Assembly: GCF_003046175.1 (NCBI RefSeq)
Contig: NZ_PZZM01000001.1
Coordinates: 1,621,001-1,685,000 of the forward strand
Length of the DNA: 64,000 nt
Direction of reading: 5' to 3'
DNA from: Bosea sp. 124
GTDB lineage: Bacteria; Pseudomonadota; Alphaproteobacteria; Rhizobiales; Beijerinckiaceae
Below the pieces are notes generated by a model. That model was not told where the DNA came from, did no database searches, and saw only the letters and a list, made by a program, of their open reading frames with translations. Below, in pieces: positions 45,138 to 53,025 of the stretch (position 1 is its first letter; each line of letters starts with the position of its first letter). A program made the position numbers and the translations under genes.

Positions 45138-46043
45138 CTAGGCCGCGACCGCATCGGCGCAGCGCTGGTCGAAAAGCCGCCTGGCCGTACGCGGTGTCAC
45201 GAACTGGCCGCCCTGTTCGGCGATATAGGTGAGGATGCCGGTCAGGCGGTCTTCGAACTCGGGCTGCCCCATGGTGTAGGTGTGGCAGACCATCGAGACG
45301 ATCTGCGGCTCGGCGGCGGTGCTGGCGCGCAGCGCGACCGCATCCCAGACGCGCCGCATCGCCGGCAGGTTCGAGAACTCGTTGATGATGTAGTTCTCGC
45401 CGACGACGCGCGGACGCGCGGTGCCGGGAGCAACCCCATCCCAGGCCCAGGGAATCTCGAACAGCGCACCGGCTTCGCCCGGCGCCGCCAGACGGGCCGG
45501 CTCCTGCGCCGACATGTAATAGGCGCTGAGCGGCGCGCCCTGCCAGGCGGCGGCCTTGTCCGGCCAGACGATGCCGGGCGCGCACGACAGCTCGATGCCG
45601 ATGCCGGCCTCCTTCACCACCGCGCCGATGGCCGAGGTGAAGCCATGATAGCCACCGCGATAGGCGGCAAAGGGAAGGCCGAGCCTGCGCATCGCCGCCG
45701 CCTTCTCGAGGATCAGCGGCCGCATGTGGTCGATATCGAAATAACTGCAGGAGCCGGGCTCTTTGCCGGGCGGTGGCCCGTAGAGATCCTCTTCCGCATG
45801 CAACACCAGATCGGCTCCGTCGCCGTCCAGCTCGCGCCAGAAATCGGTGAAAGGCGGCTCGAAGAAACGATCGCGGCAGACCGGCCCGGTCAGCACCGTC
45901 CAGGCGGCTGCGCCACCGGCATGCTCGGCCAGGATCGCGCGCATCCGGCCGTATTTCGCCAGCAGCGAGGCGTCATCCTGGTAGACCGAGACGGGATCGG
46001 GATCGCTGTCGACATTAATGACGAGATAAACGCGTTCAGCCAT
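45138..46043 (-). CDS. polysaccharide-deacetylase-fold (NodB-like) protein, degenerate motifs
   Basis: A 301-residue protein that resembles the NodB/polysaccharide deacetylase superfamily: V-I-N-V-D-S-D-P-D (motif 1), L-V-L-H-A-E-E-D-L-Y-G (motif 2 region) and A-Y-R-G-G-Y-H-G-F (motif 3). The second histidine of the metal site is not obvious, so it may be divergent in metal binding. It has no signal peptide and is therefore cytoplasmic, which suggests small-molecule amide hydrolysis as in PuuE allantoinase rather than polysaccharide work. It lies between the binding-protein and XRE-regulator genes, on the same strand. Confidence 0.65.
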   Translation of the reverse strand: MAERVYLVINVDSDPDPVSVYQDDASLLAKYGRMRAILAEHAGGAAAWTVLTGPVCRDRFFEPPFTDFWRELDGDGADLVLHAEEDLYGPPPGKEPGSCSYFDIDHMRPLILEKAAAMRRLGLPFAAYRGGYHGFTSAIGAVVKEAGIGIELSCAPGIVWPDKAAAWQGAPLSAYYMSAQEPARLAAPGEAGALFEIPWAWDGVAPGTARPRVVGENYIINEFSNLPAMRRVWDAVALRASTAAEPQIVSMVCHTYTMGQPEFEDRLTGILTYIAEQGGQFVTPRTARRLFDQRCADAVAA

Positions 46044-46201
46044 CGCTACGGTCCAACCCTGTCCTCAGCGTGTGTACGACGCAGCGGTTGCGCGGCGGAG
46101 GGCGAAGTCGCCCGCCCGGCTCGCTCCCGGTACGCAGCGCGACATCGTCGCCCCGCGCTGTCTCGGAGGGAGCATGGCGCTGACGTGACAACTAAGCAAG
46201 T

Positions 46202-46211
46202 AACTTGACAA
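46202..46211. promoter_or_regulatory. half-site of the XRE-region operator
   Basis: AACTTGACAA here is identical to ten bases of the operator palindrome at 46889-46921, and another TGACAA lies 20 bases upstream. It sits ahead of the minus-strand NodB-like gene and could let the XRE regulator control that gene too. Confidence 0.4.
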
Positions 46212-46242
46212 GGCATTACATGGCTTGAATTTGTGCAACCGA

Positions 46243-46848
46243 CTAAAAGGTCGGCGGGGTGTTGACCCACAGGATCCGGGCCAGCTCATCGCCTGGGTTG
46301 GCATAGCCATGCGGCTCCTCAGACGGGAACGAGAAGGAGTCGCCCGTGAAGAGGCGGCAGGTCTGATCGCCCACCGTCAGATCGAGCATGCCTTCCAGCA
46401 CATAGCCCATCTCCTCGCCGACATGGGAAATCAGCCCGTGGCTGCCGCCACCGGCGACGACCTGGTGGATATTGACCTGAAGCAGCGAGTTGCGGGTCTG
46501 CGGGATGAGCCGCTCCAGCACGACGCCGTCGGCATTCTGGCGCAACCTCGTATTGATCGTCGGTCTTTCGCCGGCCCGCATGACGAAAAGAGGCCCGTTG
46601 CCCTCAGTCTCGTTGCTGAACATCGCGGCGACATTGATGCCGAGGAACGCCACCAGTCGATGCAGCACGGCGAGCGACGGCTGAACCTTGTCGTTCTCCA
46701 GCTTCGAGATGAAGCTTTCCGACACGCCGATACCGGCGGCGACATCCTTCAGGCTCATGCCCTTCATCAGCCGGGCGTGGCGCAGCCTGCCGCCGATCTT
46801 GATCTCAGCACCGGCCTCGGCCGTCGCTACCTTATCGTCGTTCGCCAT
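46243..46848 (-). CDS. XRE-family regulator with cupin domain (PuuR-like)
   Basis: A 201-residue two-domain regulator: N-terminal helix-turn-helix (L-R-H-A-R-L-M-K-G-M-S-L-K-D-V-A, V-S-E-S-F-I-S-K-L-E) and C-terminal cupin (G-Y-V-L-E-G-M-L-D-L, F-P-S-E-E-P-H-G-Y). PuuR-like proteins sense small amines or amides through the cupin. Start 46848 is used for GGGA about 8 bases upstream; ATGs at 46869 and 46932 are possible. It is divergent from the second NodB-like gene and lies next to a strong palindrome. Confidence 0.85.
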   Translation of the reverse strand: MANDDKVATAEAGAEIKIGGRLRHARLMKGMSLKDVAAGIGVSESFISKLENDKVQPSLAVLHRLVAFLGINVAAMFSNETEGNGPLFVMRAGERPTINTRLRQNADGVVLERLIPQTRNSLLQVNIHQVVAGGGSHGLISHVGEEMGYVLEGMLDLTVGDQTCRLFTGDSFSFPSEEPHGYANPGDELARILWVNTPPTF

Positions 46849-46888
46849 CGCAATCCCGGCTCCAAGCATCGCATCACTTGCCGCGACT

Positions 46889-46921
46889 TTCCTATTTGTC
46901 AATGAACTTGACAAATAGGAA
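46889..46921. promoter_or_regulatory. operator palindrome of the XRE regulator
   Basis: TTCCTATTTGTCAA and TTGACAAATAGGAA form a perfect 14-base inverted repeat around a 5-base spacer, in an AT-rich island between the divergent XRE gene and the plus-strand operon. Its size and position make it the best regulator-binding site in the window. Confidence 0.75.
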
Positions 46922-47069
46922 GTGCGACGCAACAGTCCCGAGCATCGGTTGGGGGTGGTCGGGTGGTAAGCAAGGGCCGTTCCAGCGCCGGGGATGACCC
47001 GGCGAGGGCTGTGGCTTCCACGACCCGCCCGGCGCGACCGTCCCTGCCGGCCGAAAGGTGCGTTCCACG

Positions 47070-47969
47070 ATGATCGAGAATCCGATCCCCTGGCCGGACG
47101 GCAAGCGTTGCGCCGTCTCCTTCAGCTTCGATGTGGACGCGGAATCGCTGCTCCATCTCAATTTCCGCGAGACAGCGCCGACCCGGGTCGCGATGTCCTC
47201 GATGCTGCGCTACGACGTGAATGTCGCGGTGCCGCGCCTGATCGAGATCTTCCGGCGCTACGACATGCGCCAGACCTTCTTCGTTCCCGGCTGGTGCGCC
47301 GAGACCTACCCCGCAATGGTGGAGAAGATCATCGCGGCCGGGCACGAGATCGGCCATCACGGCTATCTCCACAAGCGCCCTAACCAGCAAAGCCGCGACG
47401 AGGAGGCCCAGAGCATGGGCCTCGGCATCGAGGCGCTGGTGAAGCGAACAGGCAAGCGGCCGGTCGGCTTCCGCGCGCCGGCTTTCGCCTTCTCGCAGAA
47501 CACGCTCGAACTGCTTCAGGCCGAAGGCTTCGCCTATGACGCCTCGCTGATGGGCGGCGACGTGCCTTACCTCATCGGCAACGAAAAGGGCGACCTGGTC
47601 GAGCTGCCGTCCGACTACGTGCTCGACGACTGGATGCAATATGTCTGTCTGGGCGACTTCAATTACATGCTGCCTATCGCCTCGCCGCAGCGGGCGATGG
47701 AGGTCTTCCGCGCCGAATTCGATGCGGCATGGCGGCATGGCGCGCTGTGGGTCACCGTCTGGCATCCCTTCGTCTCGGCCAAACTGTCGCGCGCCGACGC
47801 CATGGTCGAGCTGATCGATTACATGCAGGAGAAGGGCGGCGTCTGGTTCGCACCGCTCGACGAGATCGCCGCCCATGTTCGCAAGGTCGTGGCGAGCGGC
47901 GCCTGGACACCGCGCCGCGACACGCTGCCCTACTGGCCGGAGCCACGCCCGGCCGACGCCCCGGTATGA
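47070..47969 (+). CDS. polysaccharide-deacetylase-family hydrolase (PuuE-like)
   Basis: A 299-residue NodB-fold hydrolase with intact metal motifs: S-F-D-V-D (Asp21/Asp23), H-E-I-G-H-H-G-Y-L-H (His97 and His101) and F-R-A-P-A-F (motif 3). There is no signal peptide, so it acts in the cytoplasm. Cytoplasmic members include PuuE allantoinase and cyclic imide hydrolases, and a ureohydrolase-like gene lies two genes downstream. ATG 47070 follows AAAGG by about 12 bases; an in-frame GTG lies at 47058. Its stop overlaps the next start (ATGA). Confidence 0.85.
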   Translation: MIENPIPWPDGKRCAVSFSFDVDAESLLHLNFRETAPTRVAMSSMLRYDVNVAVPRLIEIFRRYDMRQTFFVPGWCAETYPAMVEKIIAAGHEIGHHGYLHKRPNQQSRDEEAQSMGLGIEALVKRTGKRPVGFRAPAFAFSQNTLELLQAEGFAYDASLMGGDVPYLIGNEKGDLVELPSDYVLDDWMQYVCLGDFNYMLPIASPQRAMEVFRAEFDAAWRHGALWVTVWHPFVSAKLSRADAMVELIDYMQEKGGVWFAPLDEIAAHVRKVVASGAWTPRRDTLPYWPEPRPADAPV

Positions 47970-48937
47970 GCACGATGCCGCGCCGGCTCAGCGTCAGCCA
48001 CTACATGCCGGAAGACCACGGCAGCCATGCGGACTTCATCGCGCCCTGGGCGAAGGCCGTCGAAACGGCTTCGCAGGGCCGGCTGTCGTTGACCGTCCAT
48101 ACTGGCGCCAGCGCCTTCGGCAAGCTGGAAAGCCAGTACGCCCAGGTCGTCGCGGGCGCTGTCGATGTCGCGCATTCACCGGCAGGGCTGCCCGAGGGCC
48201 GGTTTCCGCTGACGACGCTGATGAACCTGCCCTTCATGGCCGCCTCGTCGGCGCAAGGCACGCAGATGCTCAGTGCTTTGCTGGAGCCGCATCTGGCGCC
48301 TGAATACGAAGGCCTCAAGGTGCTGGCACTGCATGCCGATTCCGGCGGCGTGCTGCATACGCGCGACGCGCCTGTCACCCGGCTGGAAGACGTGGAGGGC
48401 CTGCGCCTGCGCTGCCCGGCGGGACCGATGGAAGCGGCTTTGCGCCTGCTCGGGGCCGAGCCCGTGCCACTGACGCCGCCCTATATCCGCGCCGCCGCGG
48501 AGGAGGGCCGCATCGACGGCGCCGTAATGGCCTGGGACGTGCTGGCCTATACCGGCACCGCTCCGATCTTCCGCCACCATACCGACACCAAGCTCTATGT
48601 CTCGCCGCTCTATTTCGTCATGAACGGTGAGAGCTGGGACGGCCTCGATCCACAGGCCCAGGCCGCGATCGAGCGCTGTTCCGGCGCAGCGCTCGCCGGC
48701 CGCTTCCCGCAATGGTGGGACGCCTGGGAGGCGCCGGGCCGGGCGCTTGGCCTCGCCGAGGGGCAGTCCATGGGCGCGCTCACGACGGCTGAACTCGAAC
48801 GCTGGCGCAAGGCCGCCGCCCCTGCCGCCGAGGCGCATGTCGAATCCCTCGTCGCCGCCGGCCATGCCGGTGCGCGGTCGACCTATGAGGCGGCGCTCGC
48901 CCTGCGCGACCGCCATTCCACGCAACAGGAGTCCTGA
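47966..48937 (+). CDS. DctP-like (TRAP solute-binding) protein without signal peptide
   Basis: A 323-residue protein with the DctP fold: H-A-D-F-I-A-P-W-A-K-A-V-E, G-K-L-E-S-Q-Y-A-Q-V-V, L-R-L-R-C-P-A-G-P and the late W-D-G-L-D-P-Q-A-Q-A-A-I-E. The N-terminus M-S-T-M-P-R-R-L-S-V has no export signal, and no TRAP membrane subunits are nearby. It may be a cytoplasmic binding or sensing protein, or its signal was lost. The start is fixed by an ATGA overlap with the deacetylase gene. Confidence 0.8.
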   Translation: MSTMPRRLSVSHYMPEDHGSHADFIAPWAKAVETASQGRLSLTVHTGASAFGKLESQYAQVVAGAVDVAHSPAGLPEGRFPLTTLMNLPFMAASSAQGTQMLSALLEPHLAPEYEGLKVLALHADSGGVLHTRDAPVTRLEDVEGLRLRCPAGPMEAALRLLGAEPVPLTPPYIRAAAEEGRIDGAVMAWDVLAYTGTAPIFRHHTDTKLYVSPLYFVMNGESWDGLDPQAQAAIERCSGAALAGRFPQWWDAWEAPGRALGLAEGQSMGALTTAELERWRKAAAPAAEAHVESLVAAGHAGARSTYEAALALRDRHSTQQES

Positions 48938-48939
48938 CG

Positions 48940-50007
48940 ATGCCCCATTATCCCGGCTGGGATGCGACCTTCCGCGGCAAGGTCTGGCGCACCACGCATT
49001 TCCCGCGCATCAAGGAAGACATGCCGACCTTTCTCGGCGTGCCGCATGCCGTGACGAAGAAGGACCTCGAAGGCGCCGACGTCGTCATCATCGGCGCGCC
49101 CTTCGTCGCCGGCTTCGGCCGGCAATACAGCGGCGTCGACAAGGACGAGTGGATCGTCGCGACCAAGCATGTGCGCCAGCAGTCGATCCGCTATCGCTCC
49201 GGCTATATCCAGGATTTCGATCTCGACGTTTTTGAGCACCTGAAGGTCGTCGACTATGGCGACGCCAACATCCCGCCCGAGACCAGCTATGAGGGCACGG
49301 TCGAGAAGATCCTGGAGGCGCAGGAAGCCACGATCGCCAAGGTGCAGGATGCGCTCGATATCGGCGCCATTCCGATCGTCATCGGCCAGAACTCGCCCTG
49401 CGGCTCCTATGCGGTCGGCAAGCCGGTCGCGGACAGGGCCAAGGGTCCGGTCGGGATGGTCAGCCTCGACACACACTGGGACGCCTGGCCGTATGACTGG
49501 GCGACGATGAGCCCGCATATCGCCGGCTCGACCAACTGGAAGGACAAGCTCTACCGCGACTGCCCTAACATGAGCATCCCGCATCTCGTCGAGATCGGCG
49601 AGCGCGGCATGCTCGAGGACCCGGCAACGATCCGGCGCTATGTCAGCCAGGGCGCCAATTTCATGCCGATGTGGAAGATCCGCACGGAACTCGGCATCGA
49701 AGGCTGTGTCAGAAACCTCGACCAGGCCTTCGCCGGCAGCGATGCGGTCTACTGCCATTTCGACATGGATGTGATGGGCGGCGCCGGCCCCTCGGACGGT
49801 GACATGCTCGGCGAACTCGCCGAACCGATCGGCATGACCGATTACGAGGCGATCCGGCTCGGCCATGAATGCGGCAAGCGCGGCGCAGACGCGCTCTCCT
49901 TCATCTGCATTCCGCCCGGATCGGCCGTGACCTACCGGGTCATCGTCTATGTGATGATGTATTTCATGGCGGGGCTGGCGATGCGGAAGATCGGCAAGGG
50001 CGCGTGA
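48940..50007 (+). CDS. ureohydrolase (arginase/agmatinase family) with altered metal site
   Basis: A 355-residue ureohydrolase-fold enzyme. Of the three metal-binding motifs, the second (D-T-H-W-D, Asp177/His179/Asp181) and third (F-D-M-D, Asp275/Asp277) are intact. The first, normally G-G-D-H-S, reads I-G-Q-N-S with Asn151 in place of the metal-binding His. Expected chemistry is cleavage of a guanidino or amidino group, but the missing ligand makes the reaction uncertain. It starts 2 bases after the DctP-like gene; CAGGAG lies just upstream. Confidence 0.85.
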   Translation: MPHYPGWDATFRGKVWRTTHFPRIKEDMPTFLGVPHAVTKKDLEGADVVIIGAPFVAGFGRQYSGVDKDEWIVATKHVRQQSIRYRSGYIQDFDLDVFEHLKVVDYGDANIPPETSYEGTVEKILEAQEATIAKVQDALDIGAIPIVIGQNSPCGSYAVGKPVADRAKGPVGMVSLDTHWDAWPYDWATMSPHIAGSTNWKDKLYRDCPNMSIPHLVEIGERGMLEDPATIRRYVSQGANFMPMWKIRTELGIEGCVRNLDQAFAGSDAVYCHFDMDVMGGAGPSDGDMLGELAEPIGMTDYEAIRLGHECGKRGADALSFICIPPGSAVTYRVIVYVMMYFMAGLAMRKIGKGA

Positions 50008-50065
50008 ACGGGCGGCGGCCCGGCTGGCAGGATTATTGCTGCCCGGAACCTTCCGGAGGTGCACC

Positions 50066-50278
50066 ATGCAACCCAGTCTTTCGGCACCGTCGCCGCTGTC
50101 CGTCACATCGTTCCTCCTCGCAGGGCTCCCGGCTTTCGTCGGGGACCTGCTGACCACCGCTCATGGCGCCGTCGCCCGGTTACGATTCGTCGATGCAGGC
50201 GGGGACGGCGGCGAAGGGCCGTCCTCGGCAGCCTTCGAGCGACGCCAGGCGATGCTTTCCGCCATGCGCTGCTGGTGA
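50066..50278 (+). CDS. putative 70-residue small protein
   Basis: A 70-residue frame starting M-Q-P-S-L-S-A-P-S-P and ending M-L-S-A-M-R-C-W. Its chief support is a perfect ribosome site, GGAGGT, five bases before the ATG. A weakly hydrophobic stretch lies at about 12-30; the rest is Gly/Ala-rich and charged. It sits in the 334-base gap between the ureohydrolase and permease genes. I recognise no family. Confidence 0.5.
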   Translation: MQPSLSAPSPLSVTSFLLAGLPAFVGDLLTTAHGAVARLRFVDAGGDGGEGPSSAAFERRQAMLSAMRCW

Positions 50279-50341
50279 GAATGCGCGGAGCGGCATCGGC
50301 AAGGAAGGACGCAGTGGCCCGAGCGCCATGCGCACAGGAAC

Positions 50342-51178
50342 ATGATGAACAGCGATCCTGAAAACCTCGTCATCGTCCAGCGGCGCCATTACGGCCGGCT
50401 GGTCGGCGCCGCCATCGTGCTGGTCGGGCTGGCCGCCATCGTCCATGCCTTCGTCGTCGGCCAGATCGAATGGAGCTATGTCGGCCGCTTCCTGACCGTC
50501 CGGGCGATCATGGAGGGTCTCGCCAACACGATCGTCATGTCGATCCTGGCGATGCTGCTGGGACTCGTGCTCGGCGTCGTCTTCGCGATCATGCGGCTGT
50601 CGGCGAACCCTGTGCTGTCGACCACGGCGCTCGGCTACATCTGGTTCTTCCGCGCGATCCCGGTGCTGCTACAGCTCCTGCTCTGGTACAATCTCGCGCT
50701 GGTCTTCCCGACGATCGGCATCCCCGGCATCGCGAGCTGGAAGACCGTCGACGTGATGACCCCCTTCGTCGCGGCGCTGCTGGGCCTGGGCATCCAGCAG
50801 GGCGCCTTCACGGCGGAGGTCGTCCGGGCCGGCCTGCTCTCGGTCGATCAGGGCCAGTACGAGGCGGCCCAGACGCTGGGCATGACACGCCTGCAACTGC
50901 TGCGCCGGATCATCATGCCGCAGGCGATGCGCGTGATCGTGCCGCCAGTCGGCAACGAGTTCATCGGCATGGTGAAGCTCACCTCTCTCGCCAGCGTGGT
51001 GCAATTCGCCGAGGTGCTGCACAGCGCCCAGAGCATCTACTACGCCAATTCGCGGGTCATCGAACTGCTGCTCGTCGCGGCCTTCTGGTATCTGATCGTC
51101 GTCACGATCCTCAGCCTGCTGCAGGGACGGGTGGAAGCCTATTATGAGCGCGGCGTCGCCCGCTCGCCCGGCCGTTGA
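50342..51178 (+). CDS. amino-acid ABC transporter permease
   Basis: A 278-residue permease of the polar amino-acid family: an N-terminal cytoplasmic tail, about five helices and docking loop [11 protein letters not shown]. Two ATGs (50342, 50345) are possible. It is a single permease and would act as a homodimer. Its binding protein is probably the one encoded at 44210-45040. Confidence 0.9.
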   Translation: MMNSDPENLVIVQRRHYGRLVGAAIVLVGLAAIVHAFVVGQIEWSYVGRFLTVRAIMEGLANTIVMSILAMLLGLVLGVVFAIMRLSANPVLSTTALGYIWFFRAIPVLLQLLLWYNLALVFPTIGIPGIASWKTVDVMTPFVAALLGLGIQQGAFTAEVVRAGLLSVDQGQYEAAQTLGMTRLQLLRRIIMPQAMRVIVPPVGNEFIGMVKLTSLASVVQFAEVLHSAQSIYYANSRVIELLLVAAFWYLIVVTILSLLQGRVEAYYERGVARSPGR

Positions 51179-51189
51179 GGAGACGCGCG

Positions 51190-52008
51190 ATGGAAACGAC
51201 TCTCGCCCCCGTCAAAGCCCTCGACGCCGACCACCTCGCGCCCGGCGCGCCGCTCGTCCTTGCCCGCAAGGTCCAGAAGCAGTTCGGCGACCTCAAGGTG
51301 CTCAAAGGCATCGATCTCGCGGTGAACCGGGGCGAGGTGCTCTGCATCATCGGCCCGTCGGGCTCCGGCAAGAGCACCTTCCTGCGCTGCATCAACCAGC
51401 TCGAACGCATCGACGGCGGCGCTCTCTTCGTCTCGGGCGAGCGCGTCGGCTTTCACCAGGCCGGCAACAAACTCTACGAACTCGACGACAAGGCCATCGC
51501 CCGCCAGCGCCGCTCGATCGGCATGGTGTTCCAGCGCTTCAACCTGTTCCCTCATCTCACCGCGACCCAGAATATCATCGAGGGCCCAGTCCAGGTTCTC
51601 AGGCAGCCGGTGGCGCAGGCGCGCGAGCGAGCCCATGCGCTGCTCGAACGCGTCGGCCTCGCAGACAAGCGCGACGCCTACCCGTCGCAGCTTTCGGGCG
51701 GCCAGCAGCAGCGCGTCGCCATCGCACGCTCTCTCGCGATGCAACCCGAACTCCTTCTGTTCGACGAGCCGACCTCGGCGCTGGATCCCGAACTCGTGGC
51801 GGAGGTTCTGCTCGTGATGCGCGATCTCGCCCTGACCGGGATGACGATGATCGTCGTGACGCATGAACTCGGCTTCGCCCGCGACGTCGCGCATCGCGTG
51901 GCCTTCATGGATCAGGGCCAGATCGTGGAGATCGGCCCGCCGCAGTCCCTCCTCACCGATCCGAAGGAAGCGCGAACCCGCTCGTTCATCAATGCCGTCC
52001 GGCATTGA
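51190..52008 (+). CDS. amino-acid ABC transporter ATP-binding protein
   Basis: A 272-residue ATPase: Walker [10 protein letters not shown]-loop V-F-Q-R-F-N-L-F-P, signature L-S-G-G-Q-Q-Q-R, Walker [12 protein letters not shown], switch histidine [14 protein letters not shown] lies just upstream of ATG 51190. It completes the importer with the preceding permease. Confidence 0.93.
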   Translation: METTLAPVKALDADHLAPGAPLVLARKVQKQFGDLKVLKGIDLAVNRGEVLCIIGPSGSGKSTFLRCINQLERIDGGALFVSGERVGFHQAGNKLYELDDKAIARQRRSIGMVFQRFNLFPHLTATQNIIEGPVQVLRQPVAQARERAHALLERVGLADKRDAYPSQLSGGQQQRVAIARSLAMQPELLLFDEPTSALDPELVAEVLLVMRDLALTGMTMIVVTHELGFARDVAHRVAFMDQGQIVEIGPPQSLLTDPKEARTRSFINAVRH

Positions 52009-52066
52009 CGCCGGACCCCGGCAGCACCGCAGTGTCTTTTCCCAGCGATAAAAGCCGACGCAGGAG

Positions 52067-52948
52067 CTAGTTCGGCCGATCGGGCCAGCGCAGCCGGCTG
52101 GCGCGCTGCAGATGGCGGCGCATCTGGGCGGCCGCGACCTCCAGATCGCCGGCCTCGATCGAATCGAGGATCTGCAGATGCTCGCGGCAGTTCACCTCGA
52201 CACGCTCGAAGCCGAACACCCAATCATAATTGGAGAGCCGCCGAAGCTGGTTCTGCCGACGGATCGCCGCGTGGATGAAGCGGTTGCCGGATGCCGCCGC
52301 CAATCCCTCATGGAAGGCCGCGTTCATCTCGAAGAAGCTGATCGCGGAGGTCTCGCGCCAGGGCTGCGCCAGCGTCGCCCGATGGCGCTCGCGCATCTCC
52401 GCGAGCCACCCCCGGTCGAGTCCGAAGCCCGGCTCGAGGAAGGCCATCGGCTCGATCAGCAGCCGAAAGCGATAGCGTTCCTCATGCACGCGCGGATCAC
52501 GCGGCTCCTGCAGGAAGCGCCAGCCATAGCCCGGCCTGCGCTCGACCATGTCGAGATCGGCGAGGCGCGCCAGCAGCCGCTTCGCCTCGGGCCGGCCGAG
52601 CCCGTAGCGCCGCATGATTTCCTGCTCGGAGAACGCATCCTCCAGCTCGCCGGCCTCGTGCTCATGGGCGAGCCGGATCAGGGCGAGTTCCACCTCATCC
52701 GGCGGACTTGCGCCCGCATCCGGCAGGCCGGGAGCGCTGATCAGCTCGAGCCCGCGATGCGGGTTGCGGCGCACCAGCCCGCGCGCCTGGAGCCAGGCGA
52801 AGGCGGCGCGCACCGGCGTCCTGGAGACGTCGAGCCGGCGCGCGATGACGCTTTCGTTGAGGCGGGCACCGGCGATCAGCCCGTCCTCGCGCGCCAGATC
52901 GAGGATGCGCTCGGCGAGGTCCTGCTGGAGACGGGAAGGCTGAGACAT
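52067..52948 (-). CDS. GntR-type regulator with two winged-helix domains
   Basis: A 293-residue regulator. The first winged helix (about 11-70) is GntR-like: L-N-E-S-V-I-A-R-R-L-D-V-S-R-T-P-V-R. A second (about 88-146) reads F-S-E-Q-E-I-M-R-R-Y-G-L-G-R-P-E-A and ends R-P-G-Y-G-W-R-F-L. An FCD-like helical ligand domain follows. The doubled DNA-binding region is unusual. It is convergent with the transporter operon on its left and divergent from the C45 gene on its right, so it may control the latter. Confidence 0.82.
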   Translation of the reverse strand: MSQPSRLQQDLAERILDLAREDGLIAGARLNESVIARRLDVSRTPVRAAFAWLQARGLVRRNPHRGLELISAPGLPDAGASPPDEVELALIRLAHEHEAGELEDAFSEQEIMRRYGLGRPEAKRLLARLADLDMVERRPGYGWRFLQEPRDPRVHEERYRFRLLIEPMAFLEPGFGLDRGWLAEMRERHRATLAQPWRETSAISFFEMNAAFHEGLAAASGNRFIHAAIRRQNQLRRLSNYDWVFGFERVEVNCREHLQILDSIEAGDLEVAAAQMRRHLQRASRLRWPDRPN

Positions 52949-53025
52949 GACCGCTCTTGATTGTCTTAGTTGCAGATGAAATACATTAATAGCCGACCGC
53001 TGGCCATGGGCCGGGAGAAACGACG

